A DNA stretch of 64,000 nt, taken from positions 124,001 to 188,000 of the forward strand of contig CBDEUQ010000003.1 in assembly GCA_965243325.1 (NCBI GenBank), written 5' to 3'. The stretch is from JANQOH01 sp965243325. Its GTDB lineage: Bacteria; Pseudomonadota; Alphaproteobacteria; UBA7887. The notes under the pieces were generated by a model. That model was not told where the DNA came from, ran no database searches, and worked only from the letters and a program-made list of their open reading frames with translations. A program made the position numbers and the translations under genes. Positions within the stretch are counted from its first letter, which is position 1. Every line of letters starts with the position of its first letter. Of the stretch, positions 1 through 8,357 are shown piece after piece.

Positions 1-2
1 TC

Positions 3-923
3 GGCGGTTCGGCCGATATGGTTGCGGCGATCCGCGAGATGCTGGCCGACGGCACCGCGTTCTTTCTTCTCGACGCGCCCGACGCCGTGGTCGCCGAGGT
101 GGCGGCGCGCACCGAGGGGCTTGGCATCGTGCTGTTCAACACCACCGCGCGGGGCGACGCACTGCGCAACGAGCTGTGCCAGCCGCACCTGTTCCACACC
201 GCTGCCAGCCGCGCCATGCTCACGGACGCGGTGGCGCAGTATCTCAAGTCGAAGAAGTGGAACGAAGTGCTCGTGCTGCGCGGCCCGCACCCGGAAGACG
301 TGGAAACGGTGCGCGCATTCGCGCGCTCCGCCGACCTGTTCGGGCTCGACATCGAGGACACTCGCGATTTCGTCCTCGGAAGCGACCCGGCCGCACGCGA
401 ACGCAACGATCTCGACTTCCTCACCGGCTCGGCGAGCTACGAGGCGGTGTTCGTCGCCGACATCGACGGCGAGTTCGCGCTTGGCGTGCCCTACGCGACG
501 CAGCGCCCGGCGACGGTGGTCGGGGCCGGCGGACTCGTGCCGCGCGTGTGGCACTGGTCGTACCTGCGCCACGGCGCGCCGCAGGTGCACGGCCGCTTCG
601 AGCGCATGCACGGGCGGCGCATGGGCGGTCCGGACTGGGGCGCATGGATTGCCATGCGGGTCATCGGACACGGCATCGCTCGGGCGAAAAGTACCGATCC
701 GGCGGCGCTTGTCGACACTCTGCGCGCCGGCACGCTCAGGGTTGACGGCAGCAAGGGGCCCGGCATGGGCTTTCGTGTGTGGAACAACCAGCTCCGCCAG
801 CCAATCCTGCTGACCACGCCGGAGTGGGTCGTCGCACGGGCGCCGATCGAGGGCTTCCGCCACCGCGTCACCGATCTCGACACTCTGGGCTACGAGAACC
901 GGGACACGGCCTGCCGCTTCTGA
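3..923 (+). CDS. ABC transporter substrate-binding protein, PQQ-dependent alcohol system type (5' partial)
   Basis: The reading frame is already open at the window edge (Gly-Gly-Ser-Ala-Asp before the first Met at 18), so the gene almost certainly begins upstream. The visible 301+ residues lack a signal peptide, consistent with a lost N-terminus. The sequence has the look of the periplasmic binding-protein fold subfamily that sits with PQQ-dependent alcohol dehydrogenases, with runs such as RVWHWSYLRHG and the C-terminal GYENRDTACRF. Such proteins accompany an ABC-2 permease and an ATPase in alcohol oxidation clusters. The next gene is exactly that kind of permease, which supports the call. 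The actual ligand is unknown. The family call is from memory of the sequence pattern and was not searched. Confidence 0.75.
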   Translation, partial: GGSADMVAAIREMLADGTAFFLLDAPDAVVAEVAARTEGLGIVLFNTTARGDALRNELCQPHLFHTAASRAMLTDAVAQYLKSKKWNEVLVLRGPHPEDVETVRAFARSADLFGLDIEDTRDFVLGSDPAARERNDLDFLTGSASYEAVFVADIDGEFALGVPYATQRPATVVGAGGLVPRVWHWSYLRHGAPQVHGRFERMHGRRMGGPDWGAWIAMRVIGHGIARAKSTDPAALVDTLRAGTLRVDGSKGPGMGFRVWNNQLRQPILLTTPEWVVARAPIEGFRHRVTDLDTLGYENRDTACRF

Positions 924-1011
924 CGCCCCGGCCGGGCACGGGACCTCCCCGGGGGTGCGCCGGGCCGGCCGGGTGAGCTATAAACCGCGGCGCGCGGGAG
1001 GAGACACCAAG

Positions 1012-1845
1012 ATGCAGCCTTATCATGCCATCGCCGCCCTGGCGGCGCTGAGCCGGCGCGAAACGGTCAAGTTCCTGCAACAGCGGGGGCGCCTGTTCTC
1101 GGCATTCGTGCGCCCGGCGCTGTGGCTGTTCGTGTTCGCCGTCGGCTTCCGCGGCGTCTACGGCGTCGACGCGGGCGAGCCCTACAGCCAGCGCAACGTC
1201 GATTACGAGTACTACATCCTTCCGGGCCTCACGGGGATGGTGCTGCTGTTCAGCGGCATGCAGTCGTCGCTGTCGATGGTGTACGACCGCGAGATGGGCA
1301 TGATGCGGATGTTGCTGACGGCACCGCTGCCGCGCTGGTATCTGCTCACCGCCAAGCTGCTCTCGGGGACGTTCATATCGGTCGTCCAGGCATACGCCTT
1401 CCTTCTGATCTGCGTTCCCTTCGACGTGTTCACCGGCCTTCACGTCGCGTTCAGCGACCCGTGGGGCTGGCTCTACGTGTTCCCGGCACTGTTCATCACC
1501 GGCATGTCACTGGGCGCACTGGGTCTCCTGCTCTCGGTCCACATCAAGCAACTGGAGAATTTCGCCGGCACGATGAACTTCGTCATCTTTCCCATGTTCT
1601 TCATCTCGCCGGCGCTGTTTCCGCTCTGGTACCTGATCGAAGGAGGCGCCGAGGCCGTCTACTGGCTGGCCAGCGTCAATCCGTTCACCTACGGGGTGCA
1701 GTTGATCCGCTACGCCAGCGAGGGGCAGTTCTACGGTCTCGGGGCGCTCGTGGTCATCGGCTGCACGATACTGTTCATGATCGGCGCAATCTTCGGCTAC
1801 GATCCGCAGCGTGGCTTCGTCCGCCGCGGCCCTCAGAACGCCTGA
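1012..1845 (+). CDS. ABC-2 type permease, PQQ/alcohol-associated (PedC-like)
   Basis: An integral membrane permease of 277 aa of the ABC-2 class. Start chosen at 1012 because a strong GGAGGAG lies at 997-1003; an in-frame upstream start at 955 would add a charged, non-membrane leader. Six hydrophobic segments are visible: around residues 26-46, 62-83, 109-135, 143-170, 178-200 and 236-260. The motif NPFTYGVQLIRYA near the C-terminus is typical of ABC-2 permeases. It follows the binding protein by about 90 bp, and both probably belong to an exporter-like complex co-expressed with PQQ-dependent alcohol oxidation. The ATPase would be upstream of the window. Substrate and direction of transport are not shown by sequence. 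Confidence 0.82.
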   Translation: MQPYHAIAALAALSRRETVKFLQQRGRLFSAFVRPALWLFVFAVGFRGVYGVDAGEPYSQRNVDYEYYILPGLTGMVLLFSGMQSSLSMVYDREMGMMRMLLTAPLPRWYLLTAKLLSGTFISVVQAYAFLLICVPFDVFTGLHVAFSDPWGWLYVFPALFITGMSLGALGLLLSVHIKQLENFAGTMNFVIFPMFFISPALFPLWYLIEGGAEAVYWLASVNPFTYGVQLIRYASEGQFYGLGALVVIGCTILFMIGAIFGYDPQRGFVRRGPQNA

Positions 1846-1860
1846 CCCGGGGCACGAACC

Positions 1861-2904
1861 ATGCACACCACCGGCACCGGCCCCGCCTACAATTCCGTCT
1901 TCACCGACCTGATCGGAAACACGCCGCTCATTCGTCTCAAGCGCGCGTCGGAGGAAACAGGCTGCACGATTCTCGGAAAGTGCGAGTTCCTCAACCCCGG
2001 CCAGTCGGTGAAGGACCGCGCAGCGCTCTACATCATCCGCGACGCCGAACGGCGGGGTGCGCTCAGGCCGGGCGGCACGGTGGTCGAGGGAACGGCGGGC
2101 AACACGGGCATCGGCCTCGCGCTGGTCGGCAACGCGCTCGGCTATCGCACCGTCATCGTCCTGCCCGAGACACAGAGCCAGGAGAAGAAGGACATGCTGC
2201 GTCTGTGCGGCGCCGACCTTCGCCTCGTTCCCGCCGTGCCGTACAAGGACCCGAACAACTACGTGAAATATTCCGGCCGCCTCGCCGCCGAGCTCGACAA
2301 GACGGAGCCGAACGGCGCGATCTGGGCCAACCAGTTCGACAACGTGGCGAACCGGGAAGCGCATATCGAGGGCACCGGACCGGAAATCTGGCGCCAGACC
2401 GACGGCAGGGTCGACGGCTTCACCTGCGCGATCGGCACCGGCGGCACGCTCGCCGGCGTCGCCTTCGCCCTGAAGGAGCGGAACCCCGACATCCAGGTCT
2501 GGGCCTCGGACCCCCTCGGTGCCTCGATGGTCTCGCTGCTGGCGCCGGGCAGACCGACGATCGAGGGCGACTCGATCACCGAAGGCATCGGCCAGGGCCG
2601 CATCACCGCCAACGTCGAGGGCGCGCCCATCGACGACGCCCAGCAGGTGACCGACGCCGAAGCGCTCGACGTCGTCTTCGGCCTCGTTGTCGAGGAGGGG
2701 CTGGTGATGGGCGGCTCGACCGGCATCAACGTCTCCGGTGCCGTCAAGATGGCGCGCGAGATGGGGCCGGGACACACCATCGTGACGGTGCTCTGCGATT
2801 ACGGCAGCCGCTATACGAGCAAGCTGTTCAACCCCGAGTTCCTGCGCGCAAGGGACCTGCCGGTCCCCGAATGGCTGGAGAAGGGGCCGTCGGCGAGTGG
2901 CTGA
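1861..2904 (+). CDS. cysK: Cysteine synthase A family protein (PLP-dependent)
   Basis: A 347-aa fold-type II PLP enzyme expected to make cysteine from O-acetylserine and sulfide in the cytoplasm. The PLP lysine is K51 in NPGQSVKDRAA, the substrate loop reads EGTAGNTGIG (Ala where CysK usually has Ser), and the phosphate loop is GTGGT. It is slightly longer than the usual 310-320 aa. It starts 15 bp after the permease and overlaps the next gene by 8 bp, beginning a run of sulfur and amino-acid genes (AlaX-like, two sulfurtransferases). The TAGNTG variant could mean an altered acceptor or sulfur source, for instance a cystathionine beta-synthase-like or cysteine desulfhydrase-like activity. I favour cysteine synthase. 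Confidence 0.88.
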   Translation: MHTTGTGPAYNSVFTDLIGNTPLIRLKRASEETGCTILGKCEFLNPGQSVKDRAALYIIRDAERRGALRPGGTVVEGTAGNTGIGLALVGNALGYRTVIVLPETQSQEKKDMLRLCGADLRLVPAVPYKDPNNYVKYSGRLAAELDKTEPNGAIWANQFDNVANREAHIEGTGPEIWRQTDGRVDGFTCAIGTGGTLAGVAFALKERNPDIQVWASDPLGASMVSLLAPGRPTIEGDSITEGIGQGRITANVEGAPIDDAQQVTDAEALDVVFGLVVEEGLVMGGSTGINVSGAVKMAREMGPGHTIVTVLCDYGSRYTSKLFNPEFLRARDLPVPEWLEKGPSASG

Positions 2905-3607
2905 GCGGCTGTACAGGGACGACCCCTACCTCACCTCGTGCGCGGCCCGCGTCGTCGCGGCGGACGAACGGGGAATCCGGCTTGATCGCACGGTGTTCTA
3001 CGCCCGCGGCGGCGGGCAGCCGGGAGACCGCGGCACGCTCGAGGCGGCCGAAGGCGCGTCCATCGCCATCGTCGATACCATCGAAGACGACACTGGCGGC
3101 GGCGTAATTCACGTTCCCGCCGAGGGTGCACCGGGCCTCGCCGCAGGCACCGTCGTCGTCGCGTCCATCGACTGGCCGCGGCGCCACCGGCTGATGCGTA
3201 TGCACAGCTGCCTGCATCTGCTGTCGTCCCTGGTGTCCGGCGCCGTGACCGGCGGCCAGGTGGGCGAGGGCAAGGGCCGGCTTGACTTCGACCTGCCGGG
3301 CGGAAGCCCCGACAAGGCCGCGCTGACCGAGGCGCTCAATGCGCTGGTCGCGGCCGATCGGCCGGTCACCGCTCGCTGGGTCACCGACGCCGAGCTCGAC
3401 GCCGACCCGGCGCTGGTCAGGACGATGTCCGTGGCGCCGCCGCGGGGCGGCGGCCGCGTCCGGCTGATCGAGGTGGCGGGCGTCGATCTTCAGGCATGCG
3501 GCGGCACGCACGTCGCGCGCACCGGCGAGATCGGCCGCGTCCGCGTCTCGAAGATCGAAAACAAGGGCCGGCGCAACCGGCGGATCAACATCGTCTTCGA
3601 CGAATGA
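2897..3607 (+). CDS. AlaX-like alanyl-tRNA editing protein
   Basis: A 236-aa free-standing homologue of the alanyl-tRNA synthetase editing domain, which hydrolyses Ser-tRNA(Ala) or Gly-tRNA(Ala) in trans. The zinc-site motifs are present: HSCLH (HxxxH) near residue 110 and CGGTH near residue 200. The N-terminal beta-barrel region with GGGQPGDRG is typical of AlaX-M/L forms. GTG start at 2897 overlaps the end of the cysteine synthase gene by 8 bp, which implies translational coupling. Next to cysteine synthesis and sulfurtransferases, a role in cleaning mischarged tRNA when Ser/Cys pools change is possible, but that is inference. Confidence 0.88.
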   Translation: MAERLYRDDPYLTSCAARVVAADERGIRLDRTVFYARGGGQPGDRGTLEAAEGASIAIVDTIEDDTGGGVIHVPAEGAPGLAAGTVVVASIDWPRRHRLMRMHSCLHLLSSLVSGAVTGGQVGEGKGRLDFDLPGGSPDKAALTEALNALVAADRPVTARWVTDAELDADPALVRTMSVAPPRGGGRVRLIEVAGVDLQACGGTHVARTGEIGRVRVSKIENKGRRNRRINIVFDE

Positions 3608-3624
3608 GACCGGAGGACCGAGCG

Positions 3625-4482
3625 ATGGCGTACGCCAACCCCGAGGCGCTGGTTTCGACGGAGTGGCTTGCGGAGCGTCTCGACGACACCGCGGTCCGCG
3701 TCGTCGACGGCTCTTGGCACATGCCGCAGCTGGAGCGCGACCCGCGCGCGGAGTTCGCGGCGGCTCACATCCCCGGCGCGGTGTTCTTCGACATCGACGA
3801 CATCGCCGACACGGCCAGCCCGCTGCCGCACATGATGCCGGACGCCGCGACCTTCGCCGCGAAAGTCGGCGCCCTCGGCATCGCCGCCGATGCGCACGTC
3901 GTCTGCTACGACACGACGGGCGTCGGCAGCGCCGCACGCATCTGGTGGACGTTCCGCGCGTTCGGACACGACCGGGTCGCGGTGCTCGACGGGGGCCTGC
4001 CGAAATGGCGCGCGGAGGGCCGCCCGCTTGCCGGCGGCGCGGCACGCCCGACAGCCGCCGTCTACGAGGCGCGCCCGCGCCCTGAGCGTGTCCGCAGCCT
4101 CGACGGGGTGCGCCGGGCGCTCGAGTCGGATGGCGAGCAGGTTCTCGATGCTCGCTCGCGCGGCCGTTTCGCGGGCAGTGAGCCGGAACCGCGGGCGGGT
4201 CTGCGCGGCGGGCACATGCCCGGGGCGTACAACCTGCCGTTCCTCGACCTGTACGAGACCGACGGCAAGACGCTGAAGGATGCCGACGCGCTTGCCGGAC
4301 TCTACCGGCAGGCGGGAATCGACATGACGCAACCCGTCGTGACCACGTGCGGTTCCGGCGTTACCGCGTGCAACCTCGCGCTCGGGCTGCACCTCCTCGG
4401 ACACGAGAACGTCGCGATCTACGATGGCTCGTGGACCGAATGGGGCGGACGCGACGATACGCCCGTGGTGGGGGGACCGTGA
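3625..4482 (+). CDS. sseA: 3-mercaptopyruvate sulfurtransferase, copy 1
   Basis: A 285-aa two-domain rhodanese-fold protein. The C-terminal domain carries the active-site loop CGSGVTAC with catalytic Cys242, the form typical of mercaptopyruvate sulfurtransferases rather than thiosulfate rhodaneses (CRKGVT). The N-terminal inactive domain has the usual HIPGAVFFDID and WWTFRAFGHDRVAVLDGG segments. It transfers sulfur from 3-mercaptopyruvate to thiophilic acceptors. Start at 3625 follows a GGAGG at 3612-3616; an earlier in-frame start overlaps the previous gene and lacks homology. It overlaps the second copy by 4 bp (GTGA), so the two are co-translated. Confidence 0.92.
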   Translation: MAYANPEALVSTEWLAERLDDTAVRVVDGSWHMPQLERDPRAEFAAAHIPGAVFFDIDDIADTASPLPHMMPDAATFAAKVGALGIAADAHVVCYDTTGVGSAARIWWTFRAFGHDRVAVLDGGLPKWRAEGRPLAGGAARPTAAVYEARPRPERVRSLDGVRRALESDGEQVLDARSRGRFAGSEPEPRAGLRGGHMPGAYNLPFLDLYETDGKTLKDADALAGLYRQAGIDMTQPVVTTCGSGVTACNLALGLHLLGHENVAIYDGSWTEWGGRDDTPVVGGP

Positions 4483-5342
4483 GCGCCGCCGTGCCGGCGG
4501 TGCTTTCCGCCGACGCACTGCGGGCGCGGCTGGCCGAGGTCGTCGTCGTCGACGCGACCTACCACCTCGCCGCGCTCGGACGCGACGCGCGCGCCGAATA
4601 CCGCGAAGCCCACATCCCCGGTGCCCTGTACTTCGACATCGACGACGTCGCCGACCCGGCGCCGTGGGGAGCGCTCGACCACATGCTTCCCGATGCCGAG
4701 ACTTTTGCCAGGAAGGCCGGCCTGCTCGGCATCGGCAACGACACCCACGTCGTCGCCTATGACACGCGCGGCCTCTACAGCGCGGCGCGCGTCTGGTGGA
4801 TGTTCCGCATGTTCCGCCACGACCGGGTGTCGGTGCTGGACGGCGGCCTGCCGGCGTGGCGCGCCAGCGGCGGCGCGGTCGAAAGCGGCGAGGCGGTGCG
4901 CGCGGCCGTCGATTACCGCATGCTGCCGTCGCCGCGGGACCTGGTGCGAGACTGGCGCGCGGTCCGCGACGCGCTGGCCGACGGCAGCGCGCAGGTCGTC
5001 GATGCGCGCAATGGCGAGCGCTTCGCCGGCCGCGAGACGGACCCCTACCCCGGCGTCCGCTCCGGCGGTCACATGCCGGGCGCGCTGTCGCTTCCCTGGG
5101 AAAGGCTGCTCTCGGACGGCGTGCGGCTGCCCGACGCGGCGACCGCGCGCGCACGTTTCGAGGCCGCCGGAGTCGACTGGGAGCGGCCGGTGATCGCCAC
5201 CTGCGGCTCGGGCGTCACGGCGTGCATCCTTGCGCTCGCCCTGGATGAGGCGGGAAAGCGCGACTGGGCGGTCTACGACGGCTCGTGGGCCGAGTGGGGC
5301 GCCCGCCCGGAACTGCCGATCGAGAAATCGGACAGCGCCTGA
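4479..5342 (+). CDS. 3-mercaptopyruvate sulfurtransferase, copy 2 (tandem paralogue)
   Basis: A 287-aa paralogue of the preceding gene, aligning along its whole length: HIPGALYFDIDDVADP, VWWMFRMFRHDRVSVLDGG and the active loop CGSGVTAC with Cys242 at the same number. The GTG start at 4479 overlaps the stop of copy 1 in a GTGA arrangement. The two differ in the linker and in the residues around the specificity loop, so they are an old duplication rather than a recent copy. Both look catalytically intact. One may use mercaptopyruvate and the other thiosulfate, but this cannot be decided from sequence. Confidence 0.9.
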   Translation: MSAAVPAVLSADALRARLAEVVVVDATYHLAALGRDARAEYREAHIPGALYFDIDDVADPAPWGALDHMLPDAETFARKAGLLGIGNDTHVVAYDTRGLYSAARVWWMFRMFRHDRVSVLDGGLPAWRASGGAVESGEAVRAAVDYRMLPSPRDLVRDWRAVRDALADGSAQVVDARNGERFAGRETDPYPGVRSGGHMPGALSLPWERLLSDGVRLPDAATARARFEAAGVDWERPVIATCGSGVTACILALALDEAGKRDWAVYDGSWAEWGARPELPIEKSDSA

Positions 5343-5415
5343 GACCGGGTGGGTCGGCCGCCGGCAGGCGCCGGCGGATTGCCACGCCGATGCCGCGGGA
5401 CGACAATCGGCGACG

Positions 5416-6738
5416 ATGGCGAAGGGAGACGAACGGGACGAAGCGCCGCGTGGCGACTGGATTCGCCTGTACGGCGCCGCCGCGCTGGCGGGGATCGTTA
5501 TCCTCGCCATCACCTACCAGTTCGTCGATCCGGCGCCGCCGACCACGCTGCGGATGGCGACGGGCGGGCCGGCCGGCGCGTATCACGCGTTCGGCCAACG
5601 GTACCGCGATGCTCTCGCGCGCCACGGCGTGGCCGTGGAACTGATCAACACTTCCGGCTCGATCGAGAACCTGCGCCTGCTCGCCGACGAAGCGTCGGCC
5701 GTAGAGGTCGGATTCGCGCAGGGCGGGACGGGCGCCGCGGCGGCGAACCGCGGTCTGGTGGCGCTCGCCGGACTCTACTACGAGCCGGCGTGGCTGTTTC
5801 TCCGCGACGGGCTGGCTGTCCGGACCCTTGCCGACCTTCGCAGCCGGCGTATCGCCATCGGACCCGAGGGCAGTGGCACCCGCGTGCTCGCGACGATTCT
5901 GTTGGCCGAGAACGGGATCGAAGCCGACGCCTTCGATGCCAGCGCGCTCGGCGGCGGCGCGGCGCTCGCGGCATTGCGCGCGGGCGAGATCGACGCCTGG
6001 TTTACCGTTGCCGGAGTGCGCTCGGAGCTCGTACGCCGCGCTGCCCGCGCCGACGGCATCCGCCTGTACAGTTTCGAACGGGCCGCCGCCTACGCGCGGC
6101 GCCACCGCTATCTCTCGGCGCTGGTTCTGCCGCAAGGCACGCTGGACCTGGCAGCGAACGTACCGCCGCGCGACGTTCGCCTCGTATCGCCCGCCGCGGC
6201 TCTCGTGGCGCGCGAGGACCTGCATTCGGCGCTCGAATATCTGCTGCTCGAAGCGGCGACGGAGATTCACTCCGGCGGCGGCATTCTCGAGGCGCCCGGC
6301 CTATTCCCCGGCGCGCATTTCACCGATCTGCCGGTGAGCGGCACCGCACGGCGCTTTTTCGACTCCGGCCCGCCCTTCCTCCGCCGCATCCTGCCGTTCT
6401 GGGCGGCGACGCTGATCGACCGGCTTGCGGTGATGCTGCTGCCGCTGATCGCGTTCGTCGTGCCGCTGTTCCGTTTCATGCCGGCGATCTATCGCTGGCG
6501 CGTGCGCTCACGCATCTATCGCTGGTACCGGGACCTGAGGCCGCTGGAGGCGCGGGTGAGGGCCGGTCTCGACGCACACCAGGCGCGGCGGGTCCTCGAT
6601 CGCCTCGACGCGATCGAGCACGAGCTGGCGCAGACGTCGGTGCCGTTGGCATACGCCGAGGAACTCTACCAGTTGCGCCTGCACATCGACCTGGTGCGCG
6701 GCGAGGTGCTGCGCACCCGGGGCACCGGAGCGCGATGA
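5416..6738 (+). CDS. TAXI-type solute-binding protein, membrane-anchored at both ends
   Basis: A 440-aa protein of the TAXI subgroup of TRAP-transporter binding proteins (MATGGPAGAYHAFGQRY at the domain start is the family hallmark). One hydrophobic segment near residues 17-36 anchors the N-terminus. After the binding domain a second hydrophobic segment (WAATLIDRLAVMLLPLIAF, about residues 330-355) is followed by a basic, helical tail of about 85 residues, probably cytoplasmic. No TRAP membrane subunit is nearby, so this is an orphan anchored receptor-like form rather than a free periplasmic protein. It overlaps the next gene by 4 bp. Ligand unknown. Confidence 0.8.
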   Translation: MAKGDERDEAPRGDWIRLYGAAALAGIVILAITYQFVDPAPPTTLRMATGGPAGAYHAFGQRYRDALARHGVAVELINTSGSIENLRLLADEASAVEVGFAQGGTGAAAANRGLVALAGLYYEPAWLFLRDGLAVRTLADLRSRRIAIGPEGSGTRVLATILLAENGIEADAFDASALGGGAALAALRAGEIDAWFTVAGVRSELVRRAARADGIRLYSFERAAAYARRHRYLSALVLPQGTLDLAANVPPRDVRLVSPAAALVAREDLHSALEYLLLEAATEIHSGGGILEAPGLFPGAHFTDLPVSGTARRFFDSGPPFLRRILPFWAATLIDRLAVMLLPLIAFVVPLFRFMPAIYRWRVRSRIYRWYRDLRPLEARVRAGLDAHQARRVLDRLDAIEHELAQTSVPLAYAEELYQLRLHIDLVRGEVLRTRGTGAR

Positions 6739-7181
6739 CCGCCCGGCCCGTGCTCGGCACCGTCGAGCGCGCATTTCTGGAGCGCGAGCGGGTGGGCCGT
6801 CTGGCCACCGCCGACGCCGACGGTGCGCCACACGCTGTGCCGGTGTGCTATGCGCTCTCGGGCGACGTTCTCGTGCATATTGCGATCGACGAGAAGCCGA
6901 AGCGCGGCGACCCGCGGCGTCTCAAGCGCCTTCGCAACATCGCCGTCAACCCGCGCGTCATGCTGCTGGTCGACCGTTACGACGACGACTGGTCGAAGCT
7001 CGGCTGGGTGGCGCTCCGCGGTCGCGCGGCCATCATCGCCGGCGGTGCCGGACACGCCGCGGCGCTGCGCGCGCTCCGGGCGCGGTATCCGCCCTACCGC
7101 ACCATGAACCTCGAAACGCGCGACGTCATCGAGATCCGAATCGAGTCCGCGACGAGCTGGGGGCGTCTCGAGCCGACCTGA
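6735..7181 (+). CDS. PPOX-class flavoprotein (probable F420- or FMN-dependent oxidoreductase)
   Basis: A 148-aa single-domain split-barrel protein of the pyridoxamine-phosphate-oxidase-like superfamily, closest in feel to the Rv0121-type group. Visible features are RVGRLATADADGAPHAVPVCYA at the N-terminus (shown here only as the region of residues 19-40), a nucleotide-facing KPKRGDPRRLKRLRNI stretch and WVALRGRA. Proteins of this fold bind FMN, F420 or haem-degradation intermediates. The ATG at 6735 overlaps the stop of the TAXI gene (ATGA), so it closes the operon that begins at the cysteine synthase. Substrate and cofactor are not determined. Confidence 0.75.
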   Translation: MTARPVLGTVERAFLERERVGRLATADADGAPHAVPVCYALSGDVLVHIAIDEKPKRGDPRRLKRLRNIAVNPRVMLLVDRYDDDWSKLGWVALRGRAAIIAGGAGHAAALRALRARYPPYRTMNLETRDVIEIRIESATSWGRLEPT

Positions 7182-7189
7182 TCGCCGTC

Positions 7190-7215
7190 ATGCCCCCCGG
7201 CGGCCCCGGGGCGGA
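7190..7215. terminator. Possible bidirectional terminator between convergent genes
   Basis: The 34-bp gap between two convergent genes holds a GC-only hairpin with GCCCC near 7192 pairing with GGGGC near 7213. There is no clear T-run, so this is a structural guess. Confidence 0.3.
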
Positions 7216-8196
7216 TCAGAATTCGCCCTCGACGCGGTGTCCGTCGGGGTAAATCCACACCGCCTTGCCCGAAGGCTGGCCAGCCTCGAACGTCACCTCC
7301 GCGCGTGTGCCGTCGTTGTACAGCAGCACGCCCGGACCGTGCTGGAGATCGTTCTCGAACGCGCCTTCGAACCGCAGACCGTCGGGATACTCGATAACGC
7401 CGTCTCCATGGCGCTTGCCCTCGCTGTAGGCGCCGGTGTAGGTCACGCCGTTCTCTTGCCGGTAACTGCCCTGTCCGTGGCGCTGTCCGTCCCGGTAGTC
7501 GCCTTCGTAGGTGTCGCCGTTGGCCATGGTGAAGGTGCCGGTCCCGTGCCGCTGTCCGGCAGCGAAGTCGCCCTCGTAGACGTGGCCGGCGGAATATTCG
7601 AGCCGGCCCATGCCGTCCATCTTGCCGTCGCGGAAGGCGCCGGCGTAGACATCGCCGTTGGCGAAGCGCAGCGTGCCCTCGCCCTCGCGCCGGTTGTCGA
7701 CGAAACCACCCTCGTAGACCGCACCGCTCTCGAAAAGCAGCGTGCCCTGGCCGTGCATCTGGCCGTTTTCGAACGCGCCCTCGTACTTGCCGCCGTTACC
7801 GAACCAGATCGTGCCGTCGCCGTGTCTCTGGCCGTCGACGAACATGCCCTCGTAGCGGTCTCCGTCGGGATAGACGAAAGTCCCCCGTCCGGTGATGACG
7901 TCGTCGACGAACTCGCCTTCGTAGACGCTGCCGTTGGCGTAGTTGATCGTGCCCACGCCGTGCATGCGACCATCGCGCAACTCGCCTTCGTAGACGCTGC
8001 CGCTCGGGAACGTGATCTTGCCGCGCTTGAAGGAGTCGGGCGTGATGACGCCCGCGTCCGGACCCGGCGTCTCGGGCGCCGCGTCGTCCTGCCGCGCCGC
8101 ATCCTCTTCCTGCGCGACGGCCGCCAGCGGCACCAGGGGCGCCGCCACAAGGAGCGTCCAGTACCCGATCGCGGCGATTACCGTTGGCGTGCGCAT
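7216..8196 (-). CDS. Secreted MORN-repeat protein
   Basis: A 326-aa protein with a signal peptide (MRTPTVIAAIGYWTLLVAAP, with an Ala-rich cleavage region ending AVAQ), an acidic Asp/Glu/Pro linker and then eleven tandem 23-residue MORN repeats of the type YEGxFxDGxxHGxGTxxxxNG, plus a partial twelfth at the C-terminus. Start at 8196 is preceded by AGGAGG; a longer frame upstream lacks both. MORN repeats form an elongated beta-hairpin stack and often bind lipids or act as scaffolds. A periplasmic or surface structural role is likely. It is divergent from apt and probably monocistronic. Confidence 0.85.
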   Translation of the reverse strand: MRTPTVIAAIGYWTLLVAAPLVPLAAVAQEEDAARQDDAAPETPGPDAGVITPDSFKRGKITFPSGSVYEGELRDGRMHGVGTINYANGSVYEGEFVDDVITGRGTFVYPDGDRYEGMFVDGQRHGDGTIWFGNGGKYEGAFENGQMHGQGTLLFESGAVYEGGFVDNRREGEGTLRFANGDVYAGAFRDGKMDGMGRLEYSAGHVYEGDFAAGQRHGTGTFTMANGDTYEGDYRDGQRHGQGSYRQENGVTYTGAYSEGKRHGDGVIEYPDGLRFEGAFENDLQHGPGVLLYNDGTRAEVTFEAGQPSGKAVWIYPDGHRVEGEF

Positions 8197-8357
8197 CGCT
8201 CCATCCTCCTCGATTCGACCGACCTGCGGTTTGCGCAAAGTTTTAGCAGCCTCCGGGCGCGATACCAACACGTCCACGGTATCGGTTCGTGGCGCAAGCG
8301 AGCGCTGCTATGGTGCGTCCGGCCGTACGGATTGGGCAGCTACGAAACGGAGCGCTC

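Noticed and set aside
955..1011. Earlier start for the ABC-2 permease.
   Set aside because: The added residues are Arg/Gly-rich and the strong ribosome site sits before 1012.
7230..8050. A regular 69-bp periodicity that at first resembled a repeat array.
   Set aside because: It is the coding DNA of 23-residue MORN repeats, not a CRISPR array; repeats are degenerate and there are no spacers.
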